Shown here piece after piece: positions 1 to 8,514 of a DNA stretch of 64,000 bases. Each line of letters opens with the position of its first letter. The stretch's first letter is position 1. The DNA is taken from NCBI RefSeq assembly GCF_002285435.1, contig NZ_NSBT01000020.1, forward strand, positions 62,001 through 126,000. Reading direction: 5' to 3'. This stretch comes from Actibacterium ureilyticum (GTDB lineage: Bacteria > Pseudomonadota > Alphaproteobacteria > Rhodobacterales > Rhodobacteraceae). The notes under the pieces were generated by a model, which was given only the letters and a program-made list of their open reading frames with translations, was not told the origin of the DNA and did no database searches. A program made the translations under genes and the position numbers.

Positions 1-120
1 ACAGCCCGAGGGGCCGACAAAGACCACGAATTCGCCATCCTCGATTTCCAGGTCGATGCCCTTGATCACCTGCAGGGTGCCGAACCATTTTTCGACCTTG
101 TCCAGGGTTATGCTGCCCAT
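1..120 (-). CDS. Sugar ABC transporter ATP-binding protein, N-terminal fragment
   Basis: Only the first 40 codons are inside the window; the gene runs off the left edge. The visible part starts [18 protein letters not shown] and ends in the beginning of a Walker A loop (VGPSGC), as in MalK/UgpC-type ATPases. It would energise import through the two permeases encoded upstream (1361-3825). The ATG at 118-120 lies 13 bases inside the end of the preceding glycosidase gene, so the two are probably translationally coupled and this is the last known gene of the leftward transporter operon. The substrate cannot be read from this fragment. Confidence 0.9.
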   Translation of the reverse strand, partial: MGSITLDKVEKWFGTLQVIKGIDLEIEDGEFVVFVGPSGC

Positions 121-1364
121 TCTGCCCTCCTTGCGCTGTCCGACGCCCAGGCCAGCCAGATCGCGGCGGTCCAGGTGAAATTGCGCCCGCCCGCCGGGGC
201 GCCGTCGCGGGGATCGAAATATTCGGCAAAGCCGTTTTCCGCGATCATGTCGCGGGTGTTGATGCGCAGCGCCTCGGCCCGGTTCGGGTGGCCGCTTTCG
301 GACAGGCCGCGCGCGATCAACATGTTCATCATCGCCCAGACCGGCCCGCGCCAATAGCGTTTGGGTTCATAGGCGGGATGCGCGGGGTCGGTCGACGGGA
401 CGGCATGGCGGGTCAGTCCCGCGATCCGGTCGAATTGCGGCAGCATCCGGTCGCCGCCGATCCCGGCATACCAGCTCAGGAAGGACGCGTTCGTCACCAC
501 GCCGGTATGCGTGCCCGTGCGCAGATCGACGCAATCATAGGTGCCCGCCCCGGCATTCCACAGCTGTTCCGCACCGCGCGTGATCTCGTCAATCCAGCGG
601 TCCAGCCGGGATGTCGGCTGGCCGAACCCGGCGGCCAGCGCGCGCAGGTCGCGGGTGGCGCGCAGCAGGGTGAAGGTCATCGTGGGATCGGCCACGCGGA
701 ACGGCGCGACCTGCTGCAAATGCGCGTCGTCCCAGCCGCAATCGGCGCCCAGCTTCACCAGGTGCAGATAGCGGTCATAATCCCAGCGGCGCGGGCGTTC
801 CCCGGCCTGTACATGGGTCGTGTCGCGGCGGTCATATGCGTTGATCCCCGCCGGTTCGATGGCGGCCAGCGGCGCGTCCCAGTCGGGGCAATTGTCGCGG
901 CCGGTTTCCCAGGGGTGGGTGACGAAAATGGCGCCGCCCGCGTTGCGCCAGGTCATGAACCAGCGGTGCCAGTCGATCAGCTTCGGGATCAGCCGCCGCG
1001 CCCGGTCGCCATGGCTTGGGTCCATCGCAAGCAGCCAGCGCACGAAGGTCGCCGCGATGGGCGGCTGCGATATCCCCGAGGACGGCACCGGCCCCACCCC
1101 CCGCCAGATATCGGGGCCGGGGAAATAGCCGGGATCGACCCGGTGGAACAGGATATGCGGCACCATGCCATTGGGCCACTGGCCCGCCAGCAGCGTTTCG
1201 ATTTCCGTCCAGGCGCGGTCCATGTCATGGGTGGCAAAGCCGATGGCGGCAAAGACGCTGTCCCAGTTCCACTGATAGGGGTAAAGCCCCGCCGTCGGCA
1301 CGGTATAGCCGCCCCGGTCGTTCGCCTTCAGGATCGCGCGGGCCTCGTCGTCGCGGGGGCTCAT
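108..1364 (-). CDS. MGH1-like/GH63-type (alpha/alpha)6 glycoside hydrolase
   Basis: A 418-residue protein, beginning MSPRDDEAR, with no signal peptide. It has the (alpha/alpha)6-barrel signature shared by trehalase/GH63/mannosylglycerate-hydrolase-like enzymes: [13 protein letters not shown] near residue 30, then [14 protein letters not shown], and [11 protein letters not shown] near residue 350. It probably hydrolyses a small imported glycoside such as a disaccharide or glycosylglycerate in the cytoplasm; the exact sugar is not identifiable. Its ATG overlaps the stop of the upstream permease (ATGA at 1361-1364) and its end overlaps the next ATPase. It therefore sits inside the transporter operon and likely acts on the transported sugar. 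The reading frame stays open to 1979, but that extension is antisense-like noise within the permease gene. Confidence 0.85.
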   Translation of the reverse strand: MSPRDDEARAILKANDRGGYTVPTAGLYPYQWNWDSVFAAIGFATHDMDRAWTEIETLLAGQWPNGMVPHILFHRVDPGYFPGPDIWRGVGPVPSSGISQPPIAATFVRWLLAMDPSHGDRARRLIPKLIDWHRWFMTWRNAGGAIFVTHPWETGRDNCPDWDAPLAAIEPAGINAYDRRDTTHVQAGERPRRWDYDRYLHLVKLGADCGWDDAHLQQVAPFRVADPTMTFTLLRATRDLRALAAGFGQPTSRLDRWIDEITRGAEQLWNAGAGTYDCVDLRTGTHTGVVTNASFLSWYAGIGGDRMLPQFDRIAGLTRHAVPSTDPAHPAYEPKRYWRGPVWAMMNMLIARGLSESGHPNRAEALRINTRDMIAENGFAEYFDPRDGAPAGGRNFTWTAAIWLAWASDSARRAEWAA

Positions 1365-2581
1365 CCCTTCACGCTCCCGGCGGTCAGGCCCTTGGTCATG
1401 AACCGTTCCAGCCCCAGAAACAGCGCCATGATCGGCACCGTTGCCACCACCGCCCCGGCCATCAGGTGCTGGCGCGGGATCTCGGACGAGTTGAGAGAGG
1501 CGATGCCGCGCGTCAGGGTGAATTTCGACGGGTCGTCCAGCAGCATGAAGGCCAACAGGAATTCGTTCCACGCGATCATGAAGACATAAAGCGACACGCT
1601 GGCCAGCGCGGGCAGCGACAGCGGCAGGGTGATCTTCCAGATCACCGCCAGCCGCGACAGCCCGTCCATCAACCCGGCCTCTTCGACCTCGGCCGGCAAT
1701 CCGCGGAAATACCCTTGCAGCATGTAAAGCGCGACGGGGATGGTGGTCACCGGATAGATCAGGACGATCCCGAAGATCGTGTTGCGCAGCCCGGTCATCG
1801 AGAACGCGATATAGATCGGCAGCGCCAGCACAATCATCGGCACCATATAGATCAGCAGGATCGACCGCGAGAACACAGCCCGCCCCCGGAAGCGCAGCCG
1901 CGCCACCGCATAGGCGCCGGGGATCGAGAACGCCAGCGTCAGCAGCACGGTCAGGACCGAGACATAGAACGAGGTCCACAGATAGCTGCCGAAGTTGAAA
2001 TCGGCGAACAGCTCGACATAGCTGCGCAGCAGACCCCAGCCCCGGGACAGGTCGATCGAGAAATCCAGCGGGTTCTGGATCAGCTCGGACTGGTTCTTCA
2101 GGCTGGTCATGACCATCACATAGAACGGGATGGCGACAATCGCGGTGAAGAAGATATAGCCGAAACCGGTCAGGAACCGGATCACGGCATCCTCGAATTC
2201 GTGCCGTGTCAGCGCGCCCGCACCGGGCAGGGCGTGCAGGATCATCTGGATCGACCCGCCAAAGCCCGCCCCAAGCACCGCGTTCCCGGCAATCCGCCAG
2301 ACCGCCCCGGCGCCGTCACCGGCGGCGATGGGCGCCAGACCCGGCAGCGACAGGGCCGCCAGGGCCGCCCCGGCGGCCAACGCGGCCCCCCTTGGCCCCG
2401 GGCGCATCGCCGCGACCCCGCCGCCGATCACCGCCCCGGCCAGCACCGATATCAGCAGCGCCGGGCGGAACGGATCGCCGGTTGTAAAGGACATCAGCAC
2501 CGCCAGCGTGAAGGCCAGAACAACCAGCCAGAGCGCCCCCAGAACGGGGCCGGTGACATATCCGTGACGCAGCAGGTTCAT
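1361..2581 (-). CDS. Carbohydrate ABC transporter permease, MalG type, with N-terminal membrane extension
   Basis: Inner-membrane permease of 406 residues. From about residue 135 it is a standard MalG-like subunit: a first helix followed by MTSLKNQSEL, several more helices, and the EAA loop EVEEAGLMDGLSRLAVIWK that contacts the ATPase. It ends in the typical short tail ([10 protein letters not shown]). The first 130 residues are extra and contain three to four hydrophobic stretches separated by a Gly/Ala-rich stretch, not found in the usual family member of about 280 residues. It overlaps the upstream MalF-type permease and the downstream glycosidase by 4 bases each. The partner permease and binding protein are upstream. 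Confidence 0.9.
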   Translation of the reverse strand: MNLLRHGYVTGPVLGALWLVVLAFTLAVLMSFTTGDPFRPALLISVLAGAVIGGGVAAMRPGPRGAALAAGAALAALSLPGLAPIAAGDGAGAVWRIAGNAVLGAGFGGSIQMILHALPGAGALTRHEFEDAVIRFLTGFGYIFFTAIVAIPFYVMVMTSLKNQSELIQNPLDFSIDLSRGWGLLRSYVELFADFNFGSYLWTSFYVSVLTVLLTLAFSIPGAYAVARLRFRGRAVFSRSILLIYMVPMIVLALPIYIAFSMTGLRNTIFGIVLIYPVTTIPVALYMLQGYFRGLPAEVEEAGLMDGLSRLAVIWKITLPLSLPALASVSLYVFMIAWNEFLLAFMLLDDPSKFTLTRGIASLNSSEIPRQHLMAGAVVATVPIMALFLGLERFMTKGLTAGSVKG

Positions 2582-3825
2582 AGCCCCTCTTCCCGGCTGA
2601 CAAATCGGAAGAAAAAGACCGAAAACACCACCAGGCAGCAGAACACCACCACCGCCACCGCCGCGCCCGCGCCGATATTCGAAATCGCGAAGGCCTGTTC
2701 ATAGACATTGACCGTCAGGGTGCGCGTCCCGGCATTGCCGCCGGTCAGCAGGAAGATGTCGTCGAACTTGTTGAACGTCCAGATGAACCGCAACAGGAAC
2801 AGCACGCTGAGAATCCCCAGAAGCTGCGGCAGGCTGAGATACCAGAATTTCTGAAAGGGCGAGGCACCGTCCATGTCGGCAGCCTCGTATATATCGGTGT
2901 CGATGCTTTGCATCCGGGCCAGGATGAACAGGAACGACAGTGGGAAATAGCGCCAGATCTCGAACACGGTGACCATGATCAGCGCCAGCGGGCGTTCGCC
3001 GAAGAAATTGATCGCCGAGCCGGTGATGCCCATCTGCAGCAGCAGCGCATTGGCCGAGCCCGAGAACGGATCGAACAGGATGATCCAGGCAAAGGCCACC
3101 GCGATGACCGGCGCGACATAGGGGAACAGGTACAACCCCCGCAAGATCCCCTGGCCGCGGAATTCCTTGTTCAGCAGCAGCGCGGCGAACAGGCCGAAGA
3201 TCAGCGCGCCCAATGTGCCGAAGACGGTATAGAACACCGTCACCCCGAAGACGCCCCAGAACTCGTCCCCGCTGAAGATGCGCCTGAAATTGTCCAGGGT
3301 GAATTCGAAATTCGTCAGGATGCTGTTGCTTTGTCCGGTAACGATCGGGGCGCTTTCCTCGGCGGCGTTTTCGGCCGCATCGGCATCGCCTTCAATCGTC
3401 ACGAACAGCTCGACCCGGTCGCGCGCGCCACCTTGCAGGTCGCCCAGGTCACAGGTGAAATCCGCGCCGTCGAAGACACAGCGCGGATCGGCCGTGACCA
3501 CGCGCAGCCCATCGGGCAGCCGGTCGGACAGCGTCACGCCGGATATCGGTTCGGTCTGCGACGAATTGCGGACGCGGAATTCCAGCCGCAGCTTGTCATC
3601 CGATCCACGGAGCGCCTCGCGCACCACCGGCGCGGGCGGGCGCAGATCCGCCAGCCCGATGGGCTTGAAGCTGATCCAGAAGATCGCCAGCAGCGGCAGC
3701 GCCACCACCGCCGACACGATGGCAAGCGTCGGCAGCAACAGGCCCCAGGCCAGCCGCGCCTCGCGCTTCAGCAACGGGCCGGTGGTTTTCGGGGGTCCCG
3801 ATACCGGTTTGCTCTGGTCGGTGAT
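2578..3825 (-). CDS. Carbohydrate ABC transporter permease, MalF type, with DUF11-like periplasmic insert; probable ATC start
   Basis: Inner-membrane permease. After the first helix (LLLPTLAIVSAVVALPLLAIFWISF) there is an insert of about 110 residues resembling a DUF11/conserved-repeat beta-sandwich (LRLEFRVRNSSQTEPISGVTLSDRLPDGLRV, then TCDLGDLQGGARDRVELFVTI). The normal MalF fold follows, with the EAA loop IYEAADMDGASPFQKF. The only canonical start is TTG at 3774, which has no ribosome site and begins at the membrane segment. In the same frame an ATC at 3823-3825 lies 8 bases after GGAGG and would add a polar 17-residue lead beginning TDQSKPVSGPP, typical of this family. I therefore place the start at 3825 by inference. 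The C-terminus overlaps the MalG-type gene by 4 bases. Confidence 0.85.
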   Translation of the reverse strand: MTDQSKPVSGPPKTTGPLLKREARLAWGLLLPTLAIVSAVVALPLLAIFWISFKPIGLADLRPPAPVVREALRGSDDKLRLEFRVRNSSQTEPISGVTLSDRLPDGLRVVTADPRCVFDGADFTCDLGDLQGGARDRVELFVTIEGDADAAENAAEESAPIVTGQSNSILTNFEFTLDNFRRIFSGDEFWGVFGVTVFYTVFGTLGALIFGLFAALLLNKEFRGQGILRGLYLFPYVAPVIAVAFAWIILFDPFSGSANALLLQMGITGSAINFFGERPLALIMVTVFEIWRYFPLSFLFILARMQSIDTDIYEAADMDGASPFQKFWYLSLPQLLGILSVLFLLRFIWTFNKFDDIFLLTGGNAGTRTLTVNVYEQAFAISNIGAGAAVAVVVFCCLVVFSVFFFRFVSREEGL

Positions 3826-3883
3826 GGTGCTGTCCTCCGGTCCTGGCGGGCGGCCGGCGCGATGGGCCGCCCGTTGGTCGGGC

Positions 3884-5242
3884 TTATTCGATTGCGGCCA
3901 GTTCCTGGTTCATCTTGGCCACCGCGTCGGCCGACGAAAGGTCGCCATCGATGACCTCGCGGACGATGCGGTTGATCGCCTGGCTGTTGATGATCTTCGA
4001 TGCCAGCGCCAGTTGGCCCTCGTTCACGCCCCAGCGTTGCGCCACGTCCAGGCCGCCGACGATCTCGTCGATCATCGCCGCGTCATAAAGCGCGCTCAGC
4101 GGTGCGCGGCGGTCGACCCCGACATCCAGCTTCGACCACGCATCGACGAAAGCGGTGGGGTTGTCGGGCGTGCCGCGGCGCACCGGGAACTTGCCCTCGG
4201 GCGCGATGGACAGCGTCTGGGCATAGCCATTGTCCATCGAATATTTCACGAATTGCTGCGCCTCGTCGAAATCGGCATCCGCCGTGATCCCGAAATAGCG
4301 GATATCGCCCCAGGCCGCGCCATCGGGGTTCGACGGGCCGGCGAAATTGGTCACGATCCCGGTTTTCGACGCCAGCTCGGCCGAGGTCGGGTCGTCGGTG
4401 ATGGTGGGCGGCGCGCTGTCGCGCAGGCCGGCCAGTTCGTCCAGGATGAAGGGCGACCAGATGATCATCGCCGCATTGCCCGCGAAATACAGGCTGCGCG
4501 ACTGGTCCCAATACAGCTCGCCCTCGGGCGAGGCATCGGCCAGCGTCTTGTAGAAATCCAGCACCTCGACCGTCTTCGCGGGGTCGAAACCGGCAAAGCC
4601 ATCGGGCCCGACCGGGGTGGCGCCATTGGCCAGGAAGACATGTTCCAGAACCTGGCTCATGAAATTCTCGTCCACCTTGGTGGCGGCGACGAAGCCGAAC
4701 ATCTCGGGCGGGTTGTGCAGCGCCCCGATTGCGGCGGTGACGGCGTCGAACGTGGTGGGGGCGGCCAGACCTGCGGCGTCGAACAGGTCCTTGCGATAGA
4801 CGATCATCTGGGTCCAGCCATCGGACGGAACGCTGGCCCAGCCATCGTCGGTGCGCGCCATGTTCAGCGCGCCGGGGGCAAAGGTGCCGGTGTCCAGCGC
4901 CTCGATCACCTCGGTCGCGGCTTCGGCATCCAGGATCCCGGCGTCGACCCAGGGCAGGGCGTATTGCAGCGTGTGATAGATCACATCGGGCAGGTCGCCC
5001 GCGGCAAAGGCGGCGGTGGCCCGGGTGCCCATATCGGTTTCGGTCACCGGTATCACCTCGACCCCGATACCGGTTTCGGCCTCGAACGCGCTGGCCATCT
5101 CTTGTTGCTTGGCCAGGCGTTCGGGTTGTTCTTCGATGGTCCAGAAACGGATATCCGCAAGGGCGGCCTGGGTGCTCAGGACAAGCCCCAGCGCGGTCGG
5201 GGCTGCGCAGCGCCACAGGTAATTTCGCGATTTGGCCGACAT
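3884..5242 (-). CDS. Extracellular sugar-binding protein of the leftward ABC transporter
   Basis: Periplasmic solute-binding protein of 452 residues, family 1 (MalE-like). The signal peptide MSAKSRNYLWRCAAPTALG runs to a cut after ALA, and the mature protein starts DIRFWTIEEQPERL. The ATG at 5240-5242 is chosen because GGGAG lies 7-8 bases upstream; a TTG 18 bases further out lacks a ribosome site. It is the first gene of the leftward sugar transporter operon and is separated by 222 bases from a divergent second sugar-binding protein gene, suggesting shared control. The ligand is unknown; the downstream glycosidase suggests an oligosaccharide or glycoside. Confidence 0.9.
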   Translation of the reverse strand: MSAKSRNYLWRCAAPTALGLVLSTQAALADIRFWTIEEQPERLAKQQEMASAFEAETGIGVEVIPVTETDMGTRATAAFAAGDLPDVIYHTLQYALPWVDAGILDAEAATEVIEALDTGTFAPGALNMARTDDGWASVPSDGWTQMIVYRKDLFDAAGLAAPTTFDAVTAAIGALHNPPEMFGFVAATKVDENFMSQVLEHVFLANGATPVGPDGFAGFDPAKTVEVLDFYKTLADASPEGELYWDQSRSLYFAGNAAMIIWSPFILDELAGLRDSAPPTITDDPTSAELASKTGIVTNFAGPSNPDGAAWGDIRYFGITADADFDEAQQFVKYSMDNGYAQTLSIAPEGKFPVRRGTPDNPTAFVDAWSKLDVGVDRRAPLSALYDAAMIDEIVGGLDVAQRWGVNEGQLALASKIINSQAINRIVREVIDGDLSSADAVAKMNQELAAIE

Positions 5243-5464
5243 ATATTCACTCCCAATCAAATTTGATTCTTACCGATCATTCAAAAATTGGTACCGCATG
5301 TCCCGCCACATTACCACCGTGGCCCGGTTCGCGCGATGGGCGTGCGTGGGCGCCAGCCGCACAACTCTGTCTTGCAATCGGTGCCGCCAGACCGCACCAT
5401 CGGGCCGATACCGGTGATCGCACCGGATCCAGCGAACGGATCACAGGGACCGAAAACAACAGCG
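5243..5464. promoter_or_regulatory. Divergent promoter region between two sugar ABC operons
   Basis: A 222-base gap with no gene, flanked by two binding-protein genes pointing away from each other. It contains the short palindrome GGTACC within ATTGGTACCGCAT (near 5288-5300) and a CCGGTGATCGCACCGG inverted repeat near 5411-5426. Either could be a LacI/GntR-type operator. No regulator gene lies beside it in this window. Confidence 0.4.
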
Positions 5465-6781
5465 ATGCGCGACATTCGACAGGCCCCGCCGACACGCCCC
5501 GCCCGGGCGATTTCCAACAGATGCAAAACCACATCCGCACGACGGCCCTGGCGCCGGTTCCTGTCCGGGACGGCCGTGGCCGCGATGCTTGCGGGCGGCG
5601 CGCAGGCGGCCGATCTTGAGGTCGTGCATTGGTGGACATCGGGCGGCGAGGCCGCAGCGGTGCAGGTGCTGGCCGATGCGTTCAACGCCACCGGGCACCG
5701 CTGGGTCGATGGTGCAATTGCCGGGGGCGGCGGCACCCAGGCGCGCCCGGCGGTCATCAGCCGGTTGCTGGGCGGCGACCCGATGGGCGCCACGCAATTC
5801 AACCACGGGCAACAGGCGCGCGAACTGGTCGAGGCCGGGCTGATGCTGGACCTGACCGAACTGGCGCAGGCCGAAAACTGGCACGCCGTCGTACATCCGC
5901 CCGATCTGCTTCAGGCCTGTACCGTTAACGGGCGGATCTATTGCGTGCCGGTGAACATCCATTCCTGGCAATGGCTGTGGCTGTCGACGGACGCGTTTCA
6001 CAAGGCGGGGCTTGAGGTCCCGCAGGACTGGGCGGGGTTTGTCGCTGCCGCCCCGGCATTGCGTCGCGCGGGGATCGTGCCGTTGGCGATCGGCCCGCAG
6101 GACTGGGAGGCATCGAACGCGATCACCCAGGTTCTGGCCGTGGCCATCGCGGGGCCCGACGCCTGGCGCGCGGTGAATGTCGACCGGGATGCGGCCGTGG
6201 CGCGGGGGGCGGACTATGCCGCTGTGTTCCAGGCCGCCGAGACCGCGCGCGCAATGTCGCGCGGATCGCACGCGTCCGACTGGAACCAGGCCACCGGCAT
6301 GGTGATCGACGGCCGGGCGGGCGGGCAGATCATGGGCGACTGGGCGCAGGGCGAATTCGCCGCCGCCGGGCTGGTGGCGGGGAAGGATTACGAATGCCTG
6401 CCCGGTTTGGGCATGACCCCGGTGATATCGACTGGGGGCGATGCGTTCTATTTCCCGAAACAGGACGATCCCGACGTGACCGCCGCGCAGCTGAAGCTGG
6501 CCTCGGTCATGATGTCGCCCAAGGTTCAGGTGGCGTTCAACACCGCCAAGGGCGCGTTGCCGGTGCGGGGCGATGTCGATCTGGACACTGCCAACAGCTG
6601 CATGCGCAAGGGGCTGGCGATCCTGTCGCAGGGCCAGGTCCTGCCCAGCACCGAGATCGTCCTGCCGCCCGATACCGTGGCACAGATCGACGATCTGATG
6701 GCGCGGTTCTGGGCATCGCCCGACATGACCGCCGCCGAGGTTCAGGACCGCTATGCCGATCTTATCGCCCGGGCAAGATAG
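5465..6781 (+). CDS. Extracellular sugar-binding protein of the rightward ABC transporter (GtsA-like)
   Basis: Solute-binding protein of about 438 residues resembling the glucose/mannose-type binding proteins: the mature protein starts DLEVVHWWTSGGEAAAV and contains GGDAFYFPK. The export signal is long and has a twin-arginine-like stretch (RRPWRRFLSG) before a hydrophobic run ending GGAQA, so Tat export is possible. The ATG at 5465 has only a weak ribosome site; the exact start is uncertain because the N-terminal 30 residues are low in recognisable content. It heads a four-gene unit, binding protein, two permeases and an ATPase, packed with overlaps. Confidence 0.88.
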   Translation: MRDIRQAPPTRPARAISNRCKTTSARRPWRRFLSGTAVAAMLAGGAQAADLEVVHWWTSGGEAAAVQVLADAFNATGHRWVDGAIAGGGGTQARPAVISRLLGGDPMGATQFNHGQQARELVEAGLMLDLTELAQAENWHAVVHPPDLLQACTVNGRIYCVPVNIHSWQWLWLSTDAFHKAGLEVPQDWAGFVAAAPALRRAGIVPLAIGPQDWEASNAITQVLAVAIAGPDAWRAVNVDRDAAVARGADYAAVFQAAETARAMSRGSHASDWNQATGMVIDGRAGGQIMGDWAQGEFAAAGLVAGKDYECLPGLGMTPVISTGGDAFYFPKQDDPDVTAAQLKLASVMMSPKVQVAFNTAKGALPVRGDVDLDTANSCMRKGLAILSQGQVLPSTEIVLPPDTVAQIDDLMARFWASPDMTAAEVQDRYADLIARAR

Positions 6782-7637
6782 CCGGCCCATGCCCGGACGC
6801 GCGGCGCCCTGGGCGATGGGCGTCATGGCGGCGATGGCGCTTGTGGCGTTGCTGATCTTCGTCCTGTTTCCGCTTTGGACCGTGGCGCATTCGCTGACCG
6901 GGTCGCGGCTTTTGCCAAACGGGCCTTGGGTCGGGCTGGCCCAGTACGAACGGCTTTGGACATCAGAGCGCTGGCTGATCTCGGTCGGTAATCTGGCGAT
7001 ATATGCCGTGGGGCTGCTGTCTGGCGCGCTGGGCATCGGGGCTGGGCTGGCGGTGCTGCTGGACCGCCGCATCCGGGCCGAGGGGCTTTTCCGCGCGGTC
7101 CTGCTTTACCCCTATGCGCTGTCCTTCGTGGTGACGGGGCTGGCCTGGCAATGGATGCTGAACCCGACCTTTGGCCTGCCGGGGCTGGCGCTGCTGTCGG
7201 ATCCCGATCTGGCGATCCATGGCGTCGTGATGGCGGGGCTTTGGCAGGGGTCGGGGATCGTCGCGGTCCTGATCCTGTCGGGTCTGCGCGCCATCGATGA
7301 CGATATCTGGAAGGCGGCACGGCTGGACGGCATCGCGGTCTGGAAAACCTATCTGTTCATCGTGTTTCCAATGCTGCGCGGTGTGCTGGCGACGGCGACC
7401 GTGCTGGTTCTGGCATCGGCGATCAAGCTGTTCGACCTGGTGGTGGCGCTGACCGGGGGCGGCCCGGGCCTGTCGACCGAGGTGCCGGCCAAATATGTCT
7501 ATGACATGATGTTCGAAAATCAGAACCTGGGTCAGGGCTTTGCCGCGTCGACCATGATGCTGACGCTGGTTCTGGTCGTGATGCTGTGCTGGGCGGTCGC
7601 GGTCTGGTGGATGGGGCGGCGGCGTGATCATCGTTGA
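6753..7637 (+). CDS. Sugar ABC transporter permease (GtsB/MalF type)
   Basis: Inner-membrane permease of about 294 residues with six predicted helices. The EAA loop is DDDIWKAARLDGIAVWKTYLFIV and the last helix ends in WWMGRRRDHR. It forms the channel with the next gene. The ATG at 6753 overlaps the binding-protein gene by 29 bases and follows AGGA; a second ATG at 6789 is possible and would give a protein 12 residues shorter. The following permease gene starts 14 bases before this one ends, so the operon is translationally coupled. Confidence 0.9.
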   Translation: MPILSPGQDSRPMPGRAAPWAMGVMAAMALVALLIFVLFPLWTVAHSLTGSRLLPNGPWVGLAQYERLWTSERWLISVGNLAIYAVGLLSGALGIGAGLAVLLDRRIRAEGLFRAVLLYPYALSFVVTGLAWQWMLNPTFGLPGLALLSDPDLAIHGVVMAGLWQGSGIVAVLILSGLRAIDDDIWKAARLDGIAVWKTYLFIVFPMLRGVLATATVLVLASAIKLFDLVVALTGGGPGLSTEVPAKYVYDMMFENQNLGQGFAASTMMLTLVLVVMLCWAVAVWWMGRRRDHR

Positions 7638-8511
7638 ACACCCCGAAAGCCACGCCGGGCGGGGGTGGCGTCTGGGCCGGGTCGTGGTCCATGTCACGCT
7701 GGCGGTGGTGTGCCTGTTTTACCTGCTGCCGCTTTACGTGATGGTCGTGACGGCGCTGAAACCGATGGCCGAGATCCGCGCCGGTCACCTTCTGGCGCTG
7801 CCTGCGGCGCCGACGCTGGCGCCCTGGGCGGCGGCCTGGTCCACGGCCTGCACCGGGCTTAGCTGCGACGGGCTTGCGCCGGGGTTCTGGAATTCGGTCC
7901 GGATCCTGGTGCCGTCGGTGCTGTTGTCGGTCGCGATCGCGTCGCTGAACGGCTACGTGCTGGCCTTTTGGCGGATGCGCGGCAGCCAGGTTCTGTTCGC
8001 GGTGCTGATCTTCGGCGCCTTCATCCCCTATCAGGTGCTGCTTTATCCGATGGTGATGCTGCTGCGGGGCTTGGGGATCTATGGCGATCTGACGGGGCTG
8101 GTGCTGGTGCATGTGCTTCTGGGGCTGCCGATCCTGACGCTGCTGTTCCGAAACTTTTTCGCCGGGTTGCCGCCTGACCTGATCCATGCCGCCCGGATCG
8201 ACGGCGCGGGATTCTGGGGTGTGTTCCTGCGGGTGCTGATGCCGCTGTCGGCGCCTGTCTGCGCGGTCGCGCTGATGTTGCAGGTGACGGGGATCTGGAA
8301 CGACTTTCTTTTCGGGATCGTCTTTGCCCGGCCCGAAACCTATCCGATGACGGTGCAGCTGAACAATATCGTGAACGCCACGCAGGGGGTGCGGCTTTAC
8401 AATGTCGACATGGCCGCGACGTTGCTGACCGGTCTGGTGCCGCTGATGGTCTATGTCGTGGCGGGGCGGCTTTTCCTGCGCGGGCTGTTGTCCGGCGCGG
8501 TGCGGGGCTAG
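7624..8511 (+). CDS. Sugar ABC transporter permease (GtsC/MalG type)
   Basis: Inner-membrane permease of 295 residues starting at a GTG that lies inside the end of the preceding permease gene. It has a MalG-type layout: first helix LAVVCLFYLLPLYVMVVTALK, a periplasmic segment containing two cysteines (CTGLSCDG), and the ATPase-contact loop PDLIHAARIDGAGFWGVF. The following ATPase gene starts 3 bases after its stop. It pairs with the 6753-7637 product to form the rightward sugar channel. Confidence 0.9.
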   Translation: MIIVEHPESHAGRGWRLGRVVVHVTLAVVCLFYLLPLYVMVVTALKPMAEIRAGHLLALPAAPTLAPWAAAWSTACTGLSCDGLAPGFWNSVRILVPSVLLSVAIASLNGYVLAFWRMRGSQVLFAVLIFGAFIPYQVLLYPMVMLLRGLGIYGDLTGLVLVHVLLGLPILTLLFRNFFAGLPPDLIHAARIDGAGFWGVFLRVLMPLSAPVCAVALMLQVTGIWNDFLFGIVFARPETYPMTVQLNNIVNATQGVRLYNVDMAATLLTGLVPLMVYVVAGRLFLRGLLSGAVRG

Positions 8512-8514
8512 GGC

